From a virus, in IMG/VR virus record IMGVR_UViG_3300007276_000155, positions 1 to 33,667 of that record: a DNA stretch of 33,667 nt, one strand, 5' to 3'. Position 1 is the first letter of the stretch, and every line of letters begins with the position of its first letter. The translations under genes and the position numbers were made by a program. A model generated the notes under the pieces. That model searched no databases, had not been told where the DNA came from, and was given only the letters and a program-made list of their open reading frames with translations. Positions 7,771 to 15,679 of this stretch are shown piece by piece.

Positions 7771-7998
7771 ATGTACCCTGCTAACTACTTAAAGAGATTC
7801 AAGCACCTTAGACAAAAGGAAATATGCTTTGAACTTGGAATATCAAGAACAACCCTTTGGAGTTGGGAGAAGCTAGGGCTACCATCACACCGTCCTACTA
7901 GGAATGCTATCTATATTAAAGAAGAAGTATTTGATTGGGTTCGAAGTCAACCTTCTTTGAATGAGAAATTTTACGATAAATTAAACTCTAAACAGTAG
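7771..7998 (+). CDS. Small HTH (MerR/excisionase-like) DNA-binding protein on the opposite strand
   Basis: 75 residues and the only plus-strand gene in the window. Residues ~14-55 form a helix-turn-helix with a wing: LRQKEICFELGISRTTLWSW, then PTRNAIYIKEEVFDWV, as in excisionase/MerR-like HTH proteins (HTH_17 type) of Bacteroidota elements. It lies between the protease and tape-measure genes, converging on the latter with an 11-bp overlap of the two 3' ends. It has its own promoter-like box and phased repeats. As there is no integrase in the window, a role as excisionase is unlikely; a repressor, late-gene regulator or moron is more plausible. Confidence 0.7.
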   Translation: MYPANYLKRFKHLRQKEICFELGISRTTLWSWEKLGLPSHRPTRNAIYIKEEVFDWVRSQPSLNEKFYDKLNSKQ

Positions 7999-9859
7999 CT
8001 TTATCGTCTATCCTTTGTGATAATGAGGAGTCGTCTTTTATATCTTGATTGATGACATAAGCCCTTGTATTAAATTGAGCGTTCTGAGTATCACCTATTC
8101 CTTGATTTGTGAATGAGAAGTCAGGGACTCTAGGTTCGTTTTGTGAAGCATCAGGAACTGAGCCAACACTACCACCTCCACCGCTTGGAACTGTACCCGA
8201 TTTAACATTAGAGCTTAGTATCTTTTGGACATTCTTTAATCCTGCAATAATTGTAAAGCCTGCTAGTATCTGACCAAATGGAGGAGGAGCAGAAGCTAAT
8301 GCTACATTAGCAGCCTTGTAAGTATTAAACGCCGCCTCTACTGCTGCTATCCCTTTTTGAGCTTCAGCATTCTTTTCAGTAAGTGCTAACCCTGTTTGTA
8401 AAGTTTTAGTTGTTAAATCTAACTTAGACTTGTTTTTTAAGTCCTCAATCTTTTCTGAACTATCTGCTACAGTCTTATCTAAAGCTAATCCCATTTGGTC
8501 AAGCTCTTGTTTCTTGTTTAGATACTCCTGTTCTGCATCTACTCTATTTTGAGTTCCTATAGCGTGTAATTCTCTCTTCCTTTCTAAGTCTGCTAATATA
8601 ATATCATTCTCAGTTTTTAAATTTTCTCTAAGTTTTTGGATTCTTAACTCTTCGGTTAATTGCCTTTCTGCATCAAACTCTCTTTTATTCTTAGCCCTTT
8701 CTTCTTCGCCCTCAATTGCCGTTCTGTTTAAATCATTAGCCTCTCTAGTAAGCCCGTTTATGTTTGCTTGTTGTTCGCTTCTAAATCCTTCTACTTGCGC
8801 TAGTACGCCTTCTCTATTTGCTAATGCTTCAGTTAATGCTACTTGGTTTTCAATAGAAGCATTCTTATCTACTGCTGCTTGTGCTGAGGCTACTTGTAAG
8901 TCTGCTACTTTTAATAGTGCTTTCTCTTGCTCTTCTAGTACGGCTGCTAAATCTTTGTTAGCTTGTATCCTAACTTCAATCGAATTGCTTTCTAAATCTC
9001 TTGTTTGTCTTAGCTTTTCAGCTTGTCTATCATAAATTTCAACTAATCTTTGTTGCTCTGCTGCTGCTAACTTTGCAGTGTTCTGTAATGCTACATTTGT
9101 CTTTGCTGTTTCTAAGGCTGCTTCAATGCTTATCTTTTTAACGTCCTCTGCTACCCCAACAGCTACTTGTGATACTTCTGCAACAGCTCCAACGAAATTA
9201 GTTACAATATCCTTCCCTGCATCTATTGCAGCACTCCCAACTTCTAAAATACTGTTTTGAGTTTCTACTATTTCCCCTGTTAAACGCTTTATTGTTTCAG
9301 GGTCGCCGTCCCCTAAAAATGATTTTTCCCATGCTAATTGAGCAGCCTTGACGCCTAGAACTATTTGAAAGAAACTTAGCTTTAATGGAGTTAATGCAAT
9401 TGTTAATAACCCTTTTGCAACCTTTCCTAATGCCTCAAATCCATTGGTTGCTTCGCTTACTTCCTTAACAGTATCTACTAATGAACCTACTACCTCATTG
9501 AACACAATACTAACAGTTTCAAAAGTAGTTGCTACTGCATCGGCTATCTCTTGATTCTGCATAAATACCTCTTTCAAGGCACTTAACGCACTAATGATTA
9601 ATCCTATCCCTGCTGCCTTAATTGCTAATCCTACACCCTTGAACCCTTGAGCTAGTAATTTAGTACCCTTTGCTGCTTCTTTGGTTGCTTTGGTATTCTT
9701 GTTTATAGCATCCTTAGCCTGTACCGCACTTTTCTTTTGATCTTCTAAAGCCTGAGTTTGAAGGTTAATTAAATCCTCTACTGAATTAGATAGCTTGTCT
9801 ACTGACTGCTCCGCTTGCTTTGTGTCGAATTTAGTTTCTAAATCTATAGTTAATGACAT
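7988..9859 (-). CDS. Tail tape measure-like protein
   Basis: 623 residues. A charged N terminus (~1-60) is followed by a hydrophobic Gly/Ala segment (GFKGVGLAIKAAGIGLIISA, about residues 73-92), more hydrophobic stretches to ~175, and then long Ala/Glu/Gln-rich helices with coiled-coil character (AALETAKTNVALQNTAKLAA, EEERAKNKREFDAERQLTEE). A hydrophobic patch near 510-560 and a Gly/Ser linker precede the C terminus. This is the usual tape-measure build. If it is the length ruler it implies a modest tail of roughly 90-95 nm at about 1.5 A per residue. It directly follows the tail-tip-like gene. Confidence 0.65.
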   Translation of the reverse strand: MSLTIDLETKFDTKQAEQSVDKLSNSVEDLINLQTQALEDQKKSAVQAKDAINKNTKATKEAAKGTKLLAQGFKGVGLAIKAAGIGLIISALSALKEVFMQNQEIADAVATTFETVSIVFNEVVGSLVDTVKEVSEATNGFEALGKVAKGLLTIALTPLKLSFFQIVLGVKAAQLAWEKSFLGDGDPETIKRLTGEIVETQNSILEVGSAAIDAGKDIVTNFVGAVAEVSQVAVGVAEDVKKISIEAALETAKTNVALQNTAKLAAAEQQRLVEIYDRQAEKLRQTRDLESNSIEVRIQANKDLAAVLEEQEKALLKVADLQVASAQAAVDKNASIENQVALTEALANREGVLAQVEGFRSEQQANINGLTREANDLNRTAIEGEEERAKNKREFDAERQLTEELRIQKLRENLKTENDIILADLERKRELHAIGTQNRVDAEQEYLNKKQELDQMGLALDKTVADSSEKIEDLKNKSKLDLTTKTLQTGLALTEKNAEAQKGIAAVEAAFNTYKAANVALASAPPPFGQILAGFTIIAGLKNVQKILSSNVKSGTVPSGGGGSVGSVPDASQNEPRVPDFSFTNQGIGDTQNAQFNTRAYVINQDIKDDSSLSQRIDDKATV

Positions 9860-9861
9860 AT

Positions 9862-12144
9862 CTAGTTAATTAATATTTGCCCCTGTTGAGTTCCTATGTT
9901 TTGCCCTGCATCGTAATAGAATCCATAAGCTATACAACTTGGTTCTAATTCACCTGCAATTGGACTAGCATTTACTGAATTGTCATCTGAATTTTTCCAC
10001 AATACAACCTTGTCGACAATATCATAAGGGTATAAAGGTGCAATATCTAAATTATTAATGCTTATTCTCTTCATCATTTCAACGCTTGTGAATTGCTGCG
10101 AAGTTAATTCTATATTATTCATGGCAGTTATTCTAAACCTAGAATCTGCATAGTATACTTTTTCATTGAATGCTAAAGAATCTACTTGATATTGACTTAA
10201 CGCTAAATCAATGCTAACTTTCCTTGCATCACTTGTATAAGTTTCTACAATATATTGTTTCCACCATTGCTCATAGCTTGTATCATTTGGGTAATTTTCT
10301 CCTGCAAAGAATGTTAAGGACTGTCCAAAATTAGTATCCTTTGTATTATAACCGCCGTCCTTATTTAACCAATGCCCCATTTGAGGAACTGATGCAATAC
10401 TGTGAACTGTTCCACCGAAAACATCCTGTACATATATCTGTTGGTCTACATATTGGTCAACTGAAAATCCTAATACTCTTGGTTTTGTTTTAACACAATT
10501 AAATGAACTATCGTAAAATTTAGGTATTGCTATTGCTGCAAATTCTACAGGAACTATTGGAGTTGATGCAAATGGTACTTCAATCTTTATTTCATTCGTT
10601 GCAAAATCACTCCCTGTATCTTCGATTAATAGTTGACCGTAAATTTCATTAGTCAAATCTGTATAAGCCTTATTAAATAAATCTTCATCCTTTAAATAGG
10701 TTAACAATATACTCTTCGCTCCTTGAATTGAATAAGGTTCAATAACTAAATCCTTTGTAAAATCGGGTTTATCATTTAAATTTAAAGTATCTGTATTGTC
10801 ATCAATCCAATTAACCCAAGGCACTAAATCATAAACCCCATCTTCATCCTTTACTATTACCGCTTTGCCTTGTATTGCTATAGTTCGAACAATATCCCAC
10901 GCTGTAACATCAGGGCAATTTGTAGGAACGTCAATATTACTACTAGGGGTAACTGATGGAGCTTCTGAAACAGTCCATCTAAATCCAGAATTGAAGTTAA
11001 TATTACCTCCTGTGGAGAATGTTTCTATTACCTTAACCCTGAGTCCTATCTGTTGACCTACTGTTAAAGCTGCTGATTTTGTCGCATTAATTACTAAGTT
11101 GGTTGAACTAGCAGCGTTTATAAATGGGTTATTGTAATAAATAGAGTCAATAAATGTAGCTGAATTGTAATCATAAAGATCAATGGCTAATATTAAGTTA
11201 CCTCCCGTGCCTGAAGGATTAACGAAGTCTAAGCTACCGCCATTCAAAGTAAACATATAAGTACCATCAAATGGAATAGTATACCAATCATTACCCAAAT
11301 CTATATTATCCACATTGTAACTACTCTCTAATTCGAAAGGGAGTTTTTGCAGTCCCATCGGAACAGTAAGGTTAAACACTAAATTCTTTTCTAAATATCC
11401 TGTTTGATCTAATGGACTAGTGTCAAGTGATGGGATTGGTAACTTGCTATTATGTAATGGTATTGCTTGGTCTAATAAATAATCAATAGCACTATCAACC
11501 GTTACAACTATTGGCAGTAAATCAAAGCACTTTCTAAATGTTGCAGCAGGCTTAAAATCTAACTGCGTTAATGGTGCATTAGGGTCGTTAATAATCTTGC
11601 CTATAGTTGCATTCAAATCCCCTGTAAATTGCTGACCGTAATCAATTAAAGGAAATACATAACCATTTGCTATGTGATAAGCATTAGGGTCTGTAAAGTA
11701 TGTATTTATTTCTGCTGCTGTGTATGGTATTGTTTCCCCATCAAATAGGGTTTTCATTTTCACATCATCCAACGTACCTTTTAAAGAAGTTTCATTTCCG
11801 TTAAATATAAATTCAGCTTCTCCTACATCTGCTTTTAACTTCTTGTAAGCCTTCATAAATTGGAACTCTCCAACGAATCTAGGAAAGTTGTCTACTAATA
11901 CCGAGCCTTCAATTTTCTTGTTTAAATCAACTATTGATTCTTGAATGAAACTTGTAGGGTCACCAATGGCTTCTATTAATTCAGGGCTTAAAGGAACTCT
12001 AAATGTTTGCTTTGTTGTTGTACCTTGTGAGCTTAGATTATCAATAGTTGAAACTCGTCTAGTGATTTGAATAGCCGTCTTTTCAAAGGTTGGTATTATG
12101 TATGCAACCCCTCCGACATTAAATCTTAATGCAACTACGCTCAT
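9862..12144 (-). CDS. Large tail-tip/baseplate-like structural protein
   Basis: 760 residues, beta-rich, no TM. The N terminus (VGGVAYIIPTFEKTAIQITR, NLSSQGTTTKQTFRVPLSPE, FPRFVGEFQFMKAYKK) follows the pattern of Bacteroidota phage tail-tip/hub proteins that take small loads of beta strands before a long insertion. It is 2 bp upstream of the tape measure and shares 1 nt with the 418-residue protein before it. No enzymatic motif was seen. Tail role is from context; exact position in the tail is unknown. Confidence 0.5.
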   Translation of the reverse strand: MSVVALRFNVGGVAYIIPTFEKTAIQITRRVSTIDNLSSQGTTTKQTFRVPLSPELIEAIGDPTSFIQESIVDLNKKIEGSVLVDNFPRFVGEFQFMKAYKKLKADVGEAEFIFNGNETSLKGTLDDVKMKTLFDGETIPYTAAEINTYFTDPNAYHIANGYVFPLIDYGQQFTGDLNATIGKIINDPNAPLTQLDFKPAATFRKCFDLLPIVVTVDSAIDYLLDQAIPLHNSKLPIPSLDTSPLDQTGYLEKNLVFNLTVPMGLQKLPFELESSYNVDNIDLGNDWYTIPFDGTYMFTLNGGSLDFVNPSGTGGNLILAIDLYDYNSATFIDSIYYNNPFINAASSTNLVINATKSAALTVGQQIGLRVKVIETFSTGGNINFNSGFRWTVSEAPSVTPSSNIDVPTNCPDVTAWDIVRTIAIQGKAVIVKDEDGVYDLVPWVNWIDDNTDTLNLNDKPDFTKDLVIEPYSIQGAKSILLTYLKDEDLFNKAYTDLTNEIYGQLLIEDTGSDFATNEIKIEVPFASTPIVPVEFAAIAIPKFYDSSFNCVKTKPRVLGFSVDQYVDQQIYVQDVFGGTVHSIASVPQMGHWLNKDGGYNTKDTNFGQSLTFFAGENYPNDTSYEQWWKQYIVETYTSDARKVSIDLALSQYQVDSLAFNEKVYYADSRFRITAMNNIELTSQQFTSVEMMKRISINNLDIAPLYPYDIVDKVVLWKNSDDNSVNASPIAGELEPSCIAYGFYYDAGQNIGTQQGQILIN

Positions 12145-13400
12145 TATCTTCTTTGTATTTTACCTACGTTTGCAACAGCTACATTAAAACTCACTTTGAT
12201 TAGCTTGTTCTTAATATCTTCAATTCTATATGAAGAGTCTTTAAAAATTACAGGGATAATATTATTATCAGGGTCAAACATTATAATATTAGGACTCCTT
12301 TGTAAATCTCGCAAAGCATATTGTTCTTCCTCATTTAAAAATGTAGAATTTAGTTTATAGATTGTTTCTACTGATTTGCCAAATGGTATTTTTTCAGGGT
12401 CTGCAATTGGGGCAATTTCTCCAAATGTAGTAGCAGTGTAATTTATGCCATCTGATAAAATTGTTTTATTATTCGAAATAACATCAGTCATTTCTGTTGC
12501 TCCATTAAAATTAAGATAATCAAAAGCTCCGTATTTGTTAACCCATCTTAATCGGTATCTGTCATTCTTTCCACATTGAGTATCAGGATAAAATGTAATT
12601 ATTTCAGTATCTATTAATATAACTCCTGTTGTGTTGTCTGCGTATTGAAAGTAATATTCAGAATAACCAGATGATATTGCTGTATCACCATAATAAGTCC
12701 AATAACCATCAATAGAAAATATAGCAGAAATGTCTACAGTATTAGTAATTATTAAAACTCCATCAGCATCATAAGCCGACAAAACAACATTTTTTATATT
12801 GTAAGAATCATCTGACCTTTTAATTATGTTTGGGAAAAATAGCTTACAAAAGTCTGGAGCTAATGGGTCTGTTGCAATATACCGATTTAGAATAGTATGC
12901 GGCAATTTAATTGGAGTTGTATTATACCATGCAGGCTCTAAGTAATTAGTATACGATGTATTTACATTAGGTCTTAGAACATCCTCATACCCATTGTAGA
13001 ACCAAAAAGAATCTGAAGTATCATAGCCTTGAAAAGTTGGAGGATCATTAACTAAGGCTGCATAAAATTCTCCTACCTCTATTTTTATTTTACCGTATGC
13101 AAAATTAGCAACGTCCGTCTCATCACTATCATCAAGAGAAAACCCAAATTCGCCCCCTACATTTTGAGCCTTGAAATATACGTCCTTTAGAATGTTAATA
13201 GGGTTAACTATGCTTTGAGTGCCTATTGGCTCAATGTCAGGAAGTACATATTCGTCCCCTGTTGCAACTACTGTTAATCGTATCCTGTACTTTAATCCAA
13301 ATACATCAGGTCCTGTTCTAGTTATAAGAAAAAGAAACTTATTGTATAGTCCATAAATACCTTCATTTGAATTTGCTCCAAAGCCTGCTACTGCTGTCAT
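12144..13400 (-). CDS. Tail structural protein
   Basis: 418 residues, aromatic- and Asp-rich beta protein (SFWFYNGYEDVLRPNVNTSY, RYRLRWVNKYGAFDYLNFNG). The C terminus has a helix-strand region (LNEEEQYALRDLQRSPNIIM followed by IKVSFNVAVANVGKIQRR). No domain recognised. It is translationally coupled (1-nt overlap) to the 760-residue tail protein, which supports a distal tail role. Confidence 0.5.
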   Translation of the reverse strand: MTAVAGFGANSNEGIYGLYNKFLFLITRTGPDVFGLKYRIRLTVVATGDEYVLPDIEPIGTQSIVNPINILKDVYFKAQNVGGEFGFSLDDSDETDVANFAYGKIKIEVGEFYAALVNDPPTFQGYDTSDSFWFYNGYEDVLRPNVNTSYTNYLEPAWYNTTPIKLPHTILNRYIATDPLAPDFCKLFFPNIIKRSDDSYNIKNVVLSAYDADGVLIITNTVDISAIFSIDGYWTYYGDTAISSGYSEYYFQYADNTTGVILIDTEIITFYPDTQCGKNDRYRLRWVNKYGAFDYLNFNGATEMTDVISNNKTILSDGINYTATTFGEIAPIADPEKIPFGKSVETIYKLNSTFLNEEEQYALRDLQRSPNIIMFDPDNNIIPVIFKDSSYRIEDIKNKLIKVSFNVAVANVGKIQRR

Positions 13401-13410
13401 TTAATTCTTT

Positions 13411-13506
13411 TTAAAATTCATCCTCAATTAATACATACTTTAAAATATATCCTTGAAAATCTGTTGCTGAAAATACCGAAGGATGGAAATAGTCTGTTGA
13501 ACTCAT
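13411..13506 (-). CDS. Mini-ORF, 31 aa, in the tail operon
   Basis: MSSTDYFHPSVFSATDFQGY, then an acidic C terminus ending in DEF. Its ATG overlaps the stop of the gp10-like gene by one nucleotide (TAATG) and it ends 10 bp before the next gene start, filling the only gap between two tail genes. This tight spacing suggests coupled translation. No function can be assigned. Confidence 0.4.
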   Translation of the reverse strand: MSSTDYFHPSVFSATDFQGYILKYVLIEDEF

Positions 13507-14027
13507 TAGCTTTTTGTTACGTTATACCCTGCTTTTGTGAAATTGTCGAAGATCAAATCTTCTAAGTCTGTTACTAATGCAGTTTGTACCAATGGTGGAA
13601 GCATCTCAAATACCTCATTCATTGCCAAACTAAAGAAGCGTACAGGCTTGATACCCTGCTTTGCTATGCTTCTTCGTATCCTTTCAGTTGCTCTTTGCCT
13701 TGTCTCAAATTGACCTTTCTTGTTTCTTGTAACTATTCGCCTTTGAGCTACCCATTTATTGATAGCAGCGTATGGAGGCATCTTTGCCCCTTTGCTTCTG
13801 CCCTCTTCAACTATCCCCGCATAGTCAACGCCTGATTTAAAAGATATGATTATTTTGCCGTCTGTTTGACGAATAGAATATCCTAAACTCTTTGATAGCT
13901 TCCCTGTATTGTCTTTCTTCCTGCCCTTGATCTGACCGTCAAACCCTTTTGTAGCTAGATTCTTTTGAGCCTGTTTCACTACATCCTTGCCGAAGGTATC
14001 AATAACTAATGTAGTCCTTTTAAACAT
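13506..14027 (-). CDS. HK97 gp10-like neck/tail-completion protein
   Basis: 173 residues, basic. The pattern DNTGKLSKSLGYSI, FKSGVDYAGIVEEGRSKGAK, MPPYAAINKWVAQRR and RSIAKQGIKPVRFF is typical of gp10-like/virion-morphogenesis proteins that complete the tail or neck. It is the first structural gene after the inserted cassette array; the tail-completion-like gene at 17765-18205 lies on the other side, so the array interrupts a normal neck/tail gene pair. Confidence 0.7.
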   Translation of the reverse strand: MFKRTTLVIDTFGKDVVKQAQKNLATKGFDGQIKGRKKDNTGKLSKSLGYSIRQTDGKIIISFKSGVDYAGIVEEGRSKGAKMPPYAAINKWVAQRRIVTRNKKGQFETRQRATERIRRSIAKQGIKPVRFFSLAMNEVFEMLPPLVQTALVTDLEDLIFDNFTKAGYNVTKS

Positions 14028-14058
14028 ATAGCAAAGATAGTAAAAGGAATTGATTAAA

Positions 14059-14298
14059 TTAAAAAGGTAAATTAGAGTTATTCATCCCTTTAATTGCAAA
14101 CTTTTGTTTACCAATAACTATTTTATTATATTGGTTCGATATTAATATACCTCTTGGAGTTTTACCTTCAATCCTTGCCATTTCAGAAATAGTATTAATC
14201 TCTAACTTTTGAGCAGTTAGTACTAATATTGATACTAATTGCTCCTTTGTTAAATTACCCTTATCTATACTAACTATTTGTTTTGTAAACTCTTCCAT
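14059..14298 (-). CDS. Small putative HTH-like protein, downstream boundary of cassette array
   Basis: 79 residues. Residues ~35-60 (INTISEMARIEGKTPRGILI) look like a short helix-turn-helix, followed by IGKQKFAIKGM. No firm family. It starts right after the 25-bp element (14299-14323) that also occurs upstream of the winged-helix gene at 29227-29508, so it may be a resident phage gene next to which cassettes insert. The ATG at 14298 is the only reasonable start. Confidence 0.55.
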   Translation of the reverse strand: MEEFTKQIVSIDKGNLTKEQLVSILVLTAQKLEINTISEMARIEGKTPRGILISNQYNKIVIGKQKFAIKGMNNSNLPF

Positions 14299-14340
14299 GT
14301 ATCAAATTTAGTATGTTCTATACACAATTGTTGGCAGTAA
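14299..14340 (-). repeat. Terminal half-site of cassette array plus shared boundary element
   Basis: On the minus strand TTACTGCCAAC (14340-14330) is the complement of the GTTGGCAGTA that opens the last cassette (14555-14541). It is followed by GTATAGAACATAC and TAAATTTGATAC. The latter part (14323-14299) matches 29546-29522 at about 22 of 25 positions. No loop-type hairpin is present here, unlike the internal junctions. TAAATTTG also fits a -7 promoter box for the 79-residue gene. Confidence 0.6.
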
Positions 14341-14523
14341 TTAGAGATCGTCTACTTGTTTAGAAACTTCATCCCAAAAATCAAGTACTTCTTCACTAAA
14401 ACCACCAACAGAAGAAGTTTCCTTAATCCATTTTTTAAAGTTGTCTTTTGCTTCCTTTATTGTTACTACTCGCCTTTCTACTTCCTTTTTTGCTACTGCT
14501 TTAGCTTTGTTTTTATCTAACAT
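14341..14523 (-). CDS. Cassette gene 9: small hypothetical protein
   Basis: 60 residues, charged and helical (KAKAVAKKEVERRVVTIKEA; ends WDEVSKQVDDL). No family recognised. The cassette opens with GTTGGCAGTAGTTAA (14555-14541) and closes with CTAATTACTGCCAAC (14344-14330), inverted repeats matching at 13 of 15 positions. The stop codon abuts the closing repeat. This is the last cassette of the array. Confidence 0.5.
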   Translation of the reverse strand: MLDKNKAKAVAKKEVERRVVTIKEAKDNFKKWIKETSSVGGFSEEVLDFWDEVSKQVDDL

Positions 14524-14540
14524 AATTTCGTTTTTTTAAA

Positions 14541-14616
14541 TTAACTACTGCCAACACTATGTATAATGCATAGCTCGTGCCTCGCTACGACACCATACAA
14601 GATGCCGTTATACCAC
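14541..14616 (-). repeat. Cassette junction site with large hairpin (no CGTTTTAATG loop)
   Basis: Minus strand: closing arm GTGGTATAAC (14616-14607), then a long imperfect hairpin in which TGTATGGTGTCGTAGC pairs with GAGCTATGCATTATACA around GAGGCAC, then opening arm GTTGGCAGTAGTTAA. Same arm-hairpin-arm order as other junctions but a different, longer stem and no conserved loop. Confidence 0.55.
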
Positions 14617-14766
14617 ATTTGACCACTTCTGCCAAAGTTCGAGTAATTTTAAAAGCCTGTCAATTTTTGCTTTGTATTTTTTAGGAACATTATTTTTACG
14701 TATAGAGTTATCCGAACCAGACAACTCTATACTTACTTGCTTCCAATTTATTAAGTCCTTACTCAT
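14608..14766 (-). CDS. Cassette gene 8b: 52-aa basic protein
   Basis: MSKDLINWKQVSIELSGSDN, then a basic helical stretch (PKKYKAKIDRLLKLLELWQK). Its ATG overlaps the end of gene 8a by 8 bp, indicating translational coupling. The TAA stop is inside the closing arm GTGGTATAAC, so gene and recombination-like site share bases. Two-gene cassettes of this type resemble small toxin-antitoxin or regulator pairs, but no such family was recognised. Confidence 0.45.
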   Translation of the reverse strand: MSKDLINWKQVSIELSGSDNSIRKNNVPKKYKAKIDRLLKLLELWQKWSNVV

Positions 14767-14920
14767 CACTTATATTATTTTCAATTTCTTTTTGAGTGAA
14801 GTTTATATTTTGTTTTAGCTTATTTAAAGCCCAAACAACCTCGATATTTGATTGTAAATTTTTAATAGAGTTTAAGTCCTCTTGCAAGTCTTTTAATAAT
14901 GCTTTTGTTAAATCGTTCAT
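14759..14920 (-). CDS. Cassette gene 8a: 53-aa acidic helical protein
   Basis: Starts MNDLTKALLKDLQEDLNSIK (ATG at 14920, preferred over an upstream ATG at 14974 that would translate the promoter/repeat region) and ends FTQKEIENNISDE. Predicted helical, acidic, no family. Its own promoter-like TAGATTTG and two 15-bp repeats lie just upstream, suggesting independent regulation. It overlaps gene 8b by 8 bp. Confidence 0.45.
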   Translation of the reverse strand: MNDLTKALLKDLQEDLNSIKNLQSNIEVVWALNKLKQNINFTQKEIENNISDE

Positions 14921-14952
14921 TTTATTAGGTTTTGAATTAAACATACGCAAAT

Positions 14953-14999
14953 CTACAAAATAATGTAATACCAACCTAATAAAAATACAAAATAATGTA
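14953..14999 (-). promoter_or_regulatory. Cassette-internal promoter region with two 15-bp direct repeats
   Basis: TACAAAATAATGTAA occurs exactly at 14953-14967 and 14985-14999 (plus strand), 32 bp apart (three helical turns). On the minus strand the proximal copy overlaps TAGATTTG (14955-14948), a TAnnTTTG -7 box for gene 8a. The layout is that of an operator pair around a promoter. Confidence 0.5.
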
Positions 15000-15014
15000 A
15001 AATAATTTAAAAAA

Positions 15015-15074
15015 CGTGGTATAACAACGTGTATAGCACATTAAAACGATGCCATACACAATACGTTGTATGCC
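15015..15074 (-). repeat. Cassette junction site with attC-like double hairpin
   Basis: Minus strand order: closing arm GGCATACAAC (15074-15065), GTATT, inner arm GTGTATGGCA, loop TCGTTTTAATG, inner arm TGCTATACAC, GTT plus a short spacer, opening arm GTTATACCACG (15025-15015). The inner 10-bp stem pairs fully with one G-T pair. This is the clearest site: R''-L''-loop-L'-R' topology as in integron attC, but not classical attC sequences. Confidence 0.75.
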
Positions 15075-15075
15075 A

Positions 15076-15306
15076 TTACTGCTCTATCCAATAACGATTT
15101 GCTTTACAGTCAAGTAACTTCACGCTGTTTATTTCGAGTGTATCTTGGTGACAATCACCTGTAATAGTCTGTAATACTATCCCACCAACATCTATTGAGC
15201 CGTTGGTATTATAAGCATATATTTTACCATACTCAGTCATTGTACCTTCTGGCGGTAAATCTTTATCTAAGTATCTTGCTCTTACAAATTTTGAATCTTT
15301 AGTCAT
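15076..15306 (-). CDS. Cassette gene 7: hypothetical protein, 76 aa
   Basis: Starts MTKDSKFVRARYLDKDLPPE; the upstream ATG at 15348 lies inside the preceding junction hairpin and is rejected. The protein is beta-rich with two cysteines (C50, C68) and ends CKANRYWIEQ; middle YGKIYAYNTNGSIDVGGIVL. No family recognised. Its cassette has perfect private ends: opens GTTGTATGCC (15332-15323), closes GGCATACAAC (15074-15065), 10 of 10 complementary. Confidence 0.5.
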   Translation of the reverse strand: MTKDSKFVRARYLDKDLPPEGTMTEYGKIYAYNTNGSIDVGGIVLQTITGDCHQDTLEINSVKLLDCKANRYWIEQ

Positions 15307-15322
15307 ATCTTTAAAATTTAAC

Positions 15323-15365
15323 GGCATACAACACAAAATAAATTGCATTGAAACGCCAATTTATT
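15323..15365 (-). repeat. Cassette junction site b (tandem with the next)
   Basis: Minus strand: AATAAATTG (15365-15357), loop GCGTTTCAATG, CAATTTATT (15345-15337): a perfect 9-bp stem with a one-base variant of the common loop. Then TTGT and opening arm GTTGTATGCC. No gene lies between it and the neighbouring site at 15366-15418, so the two could flank an empty or deleted cassette. Confidence 0.65.
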
Positions 15366-15418
15366 AATAACGTTGTGCTTCATTAAAACGAAAGCACAAC
15401 ACGTAATATAATTAATGC
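15366..15418 (-). repeat. Cassette junction site a with perfect hairpin
   Basis: Minus strand: closing arm GCATTAATTATATTAC (15418-15403), then GTTGTGCTT (15400-15392), loop TCGTTTTAATG (15391-15381), AAGCACAAC (15380-15372): a perfect 9-bp stem. GTTATTAAT follows as a possible opening arm. Confidence 0.7.
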
Positions 15419-15624
15419 TTAGTTATGTACGCTCCAAATAGTTTTAAGCCAATAGCCCAATAACCCCATTTAATGCCAAGTGCATAAGCAAAACCTAAAT
15501 CACCTACTTCTTCTTGGTTAGCCTCTGCAAATACTAAACTTGGTGTAATTCCAAAATCTAAGTCTTTTGGTTTTTGCTTTAACCCATCTAAGTAAAATGG
15601 GCTTATTTTGTATTTCGTTCTCAT
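15412..15624 (-). CDS. Cassette gene 6: hypothetical protein, 70 aa
   Basis: MRTKYKISPFYLDGLKQKPK, then a Gly/aromatic C-terminal half (FAYALGIKWGYWAIGLKLFG) that may be weakly membrane-associated. No family recognised. The stop codon is inside the closing arm (15418-15403). The cassette opens GTAATATGATTAGTGC (15661-15646) and closes GCATTAATTATATTAC, complementary at 14 of 16 positions. Confidence 0.5.
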   Translation of the reverse strand: MRTKYKISPFYLDGLKQKPKDLDFGITPSLVFAEANQEEVGDLGFAYALGIKWGYWAIGLKLFGAYITKH

Positions 15625-15645
15625 AAATTTTTGTGTTTTAAATTC

Positions 15646-15676
15646 GCACTAATCATATTACCATACGTTACCCTTA
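15646..15676 (-). repeat. Minimal cassette junction lacking the hairpin
   Basis: Minus strand: closing arm TAAGGGTAAC (15676-15667), GTATG, opening arm GTAATATGATTAGTGC (15661-15646). The GTATG spacer matches the GTATT next to other closing arms, but the inner stem and loop are missing; the site looks like a deletion product or a simplified site. Confidence 0.6.
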
Positions 15677-15679
15677 ATA

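Noticed and set aside
7771-7998. Excisionase role for the HTH protein
   Set aside because: Fold fits, but there is no integrase or attachment core in the window to support an excision function.
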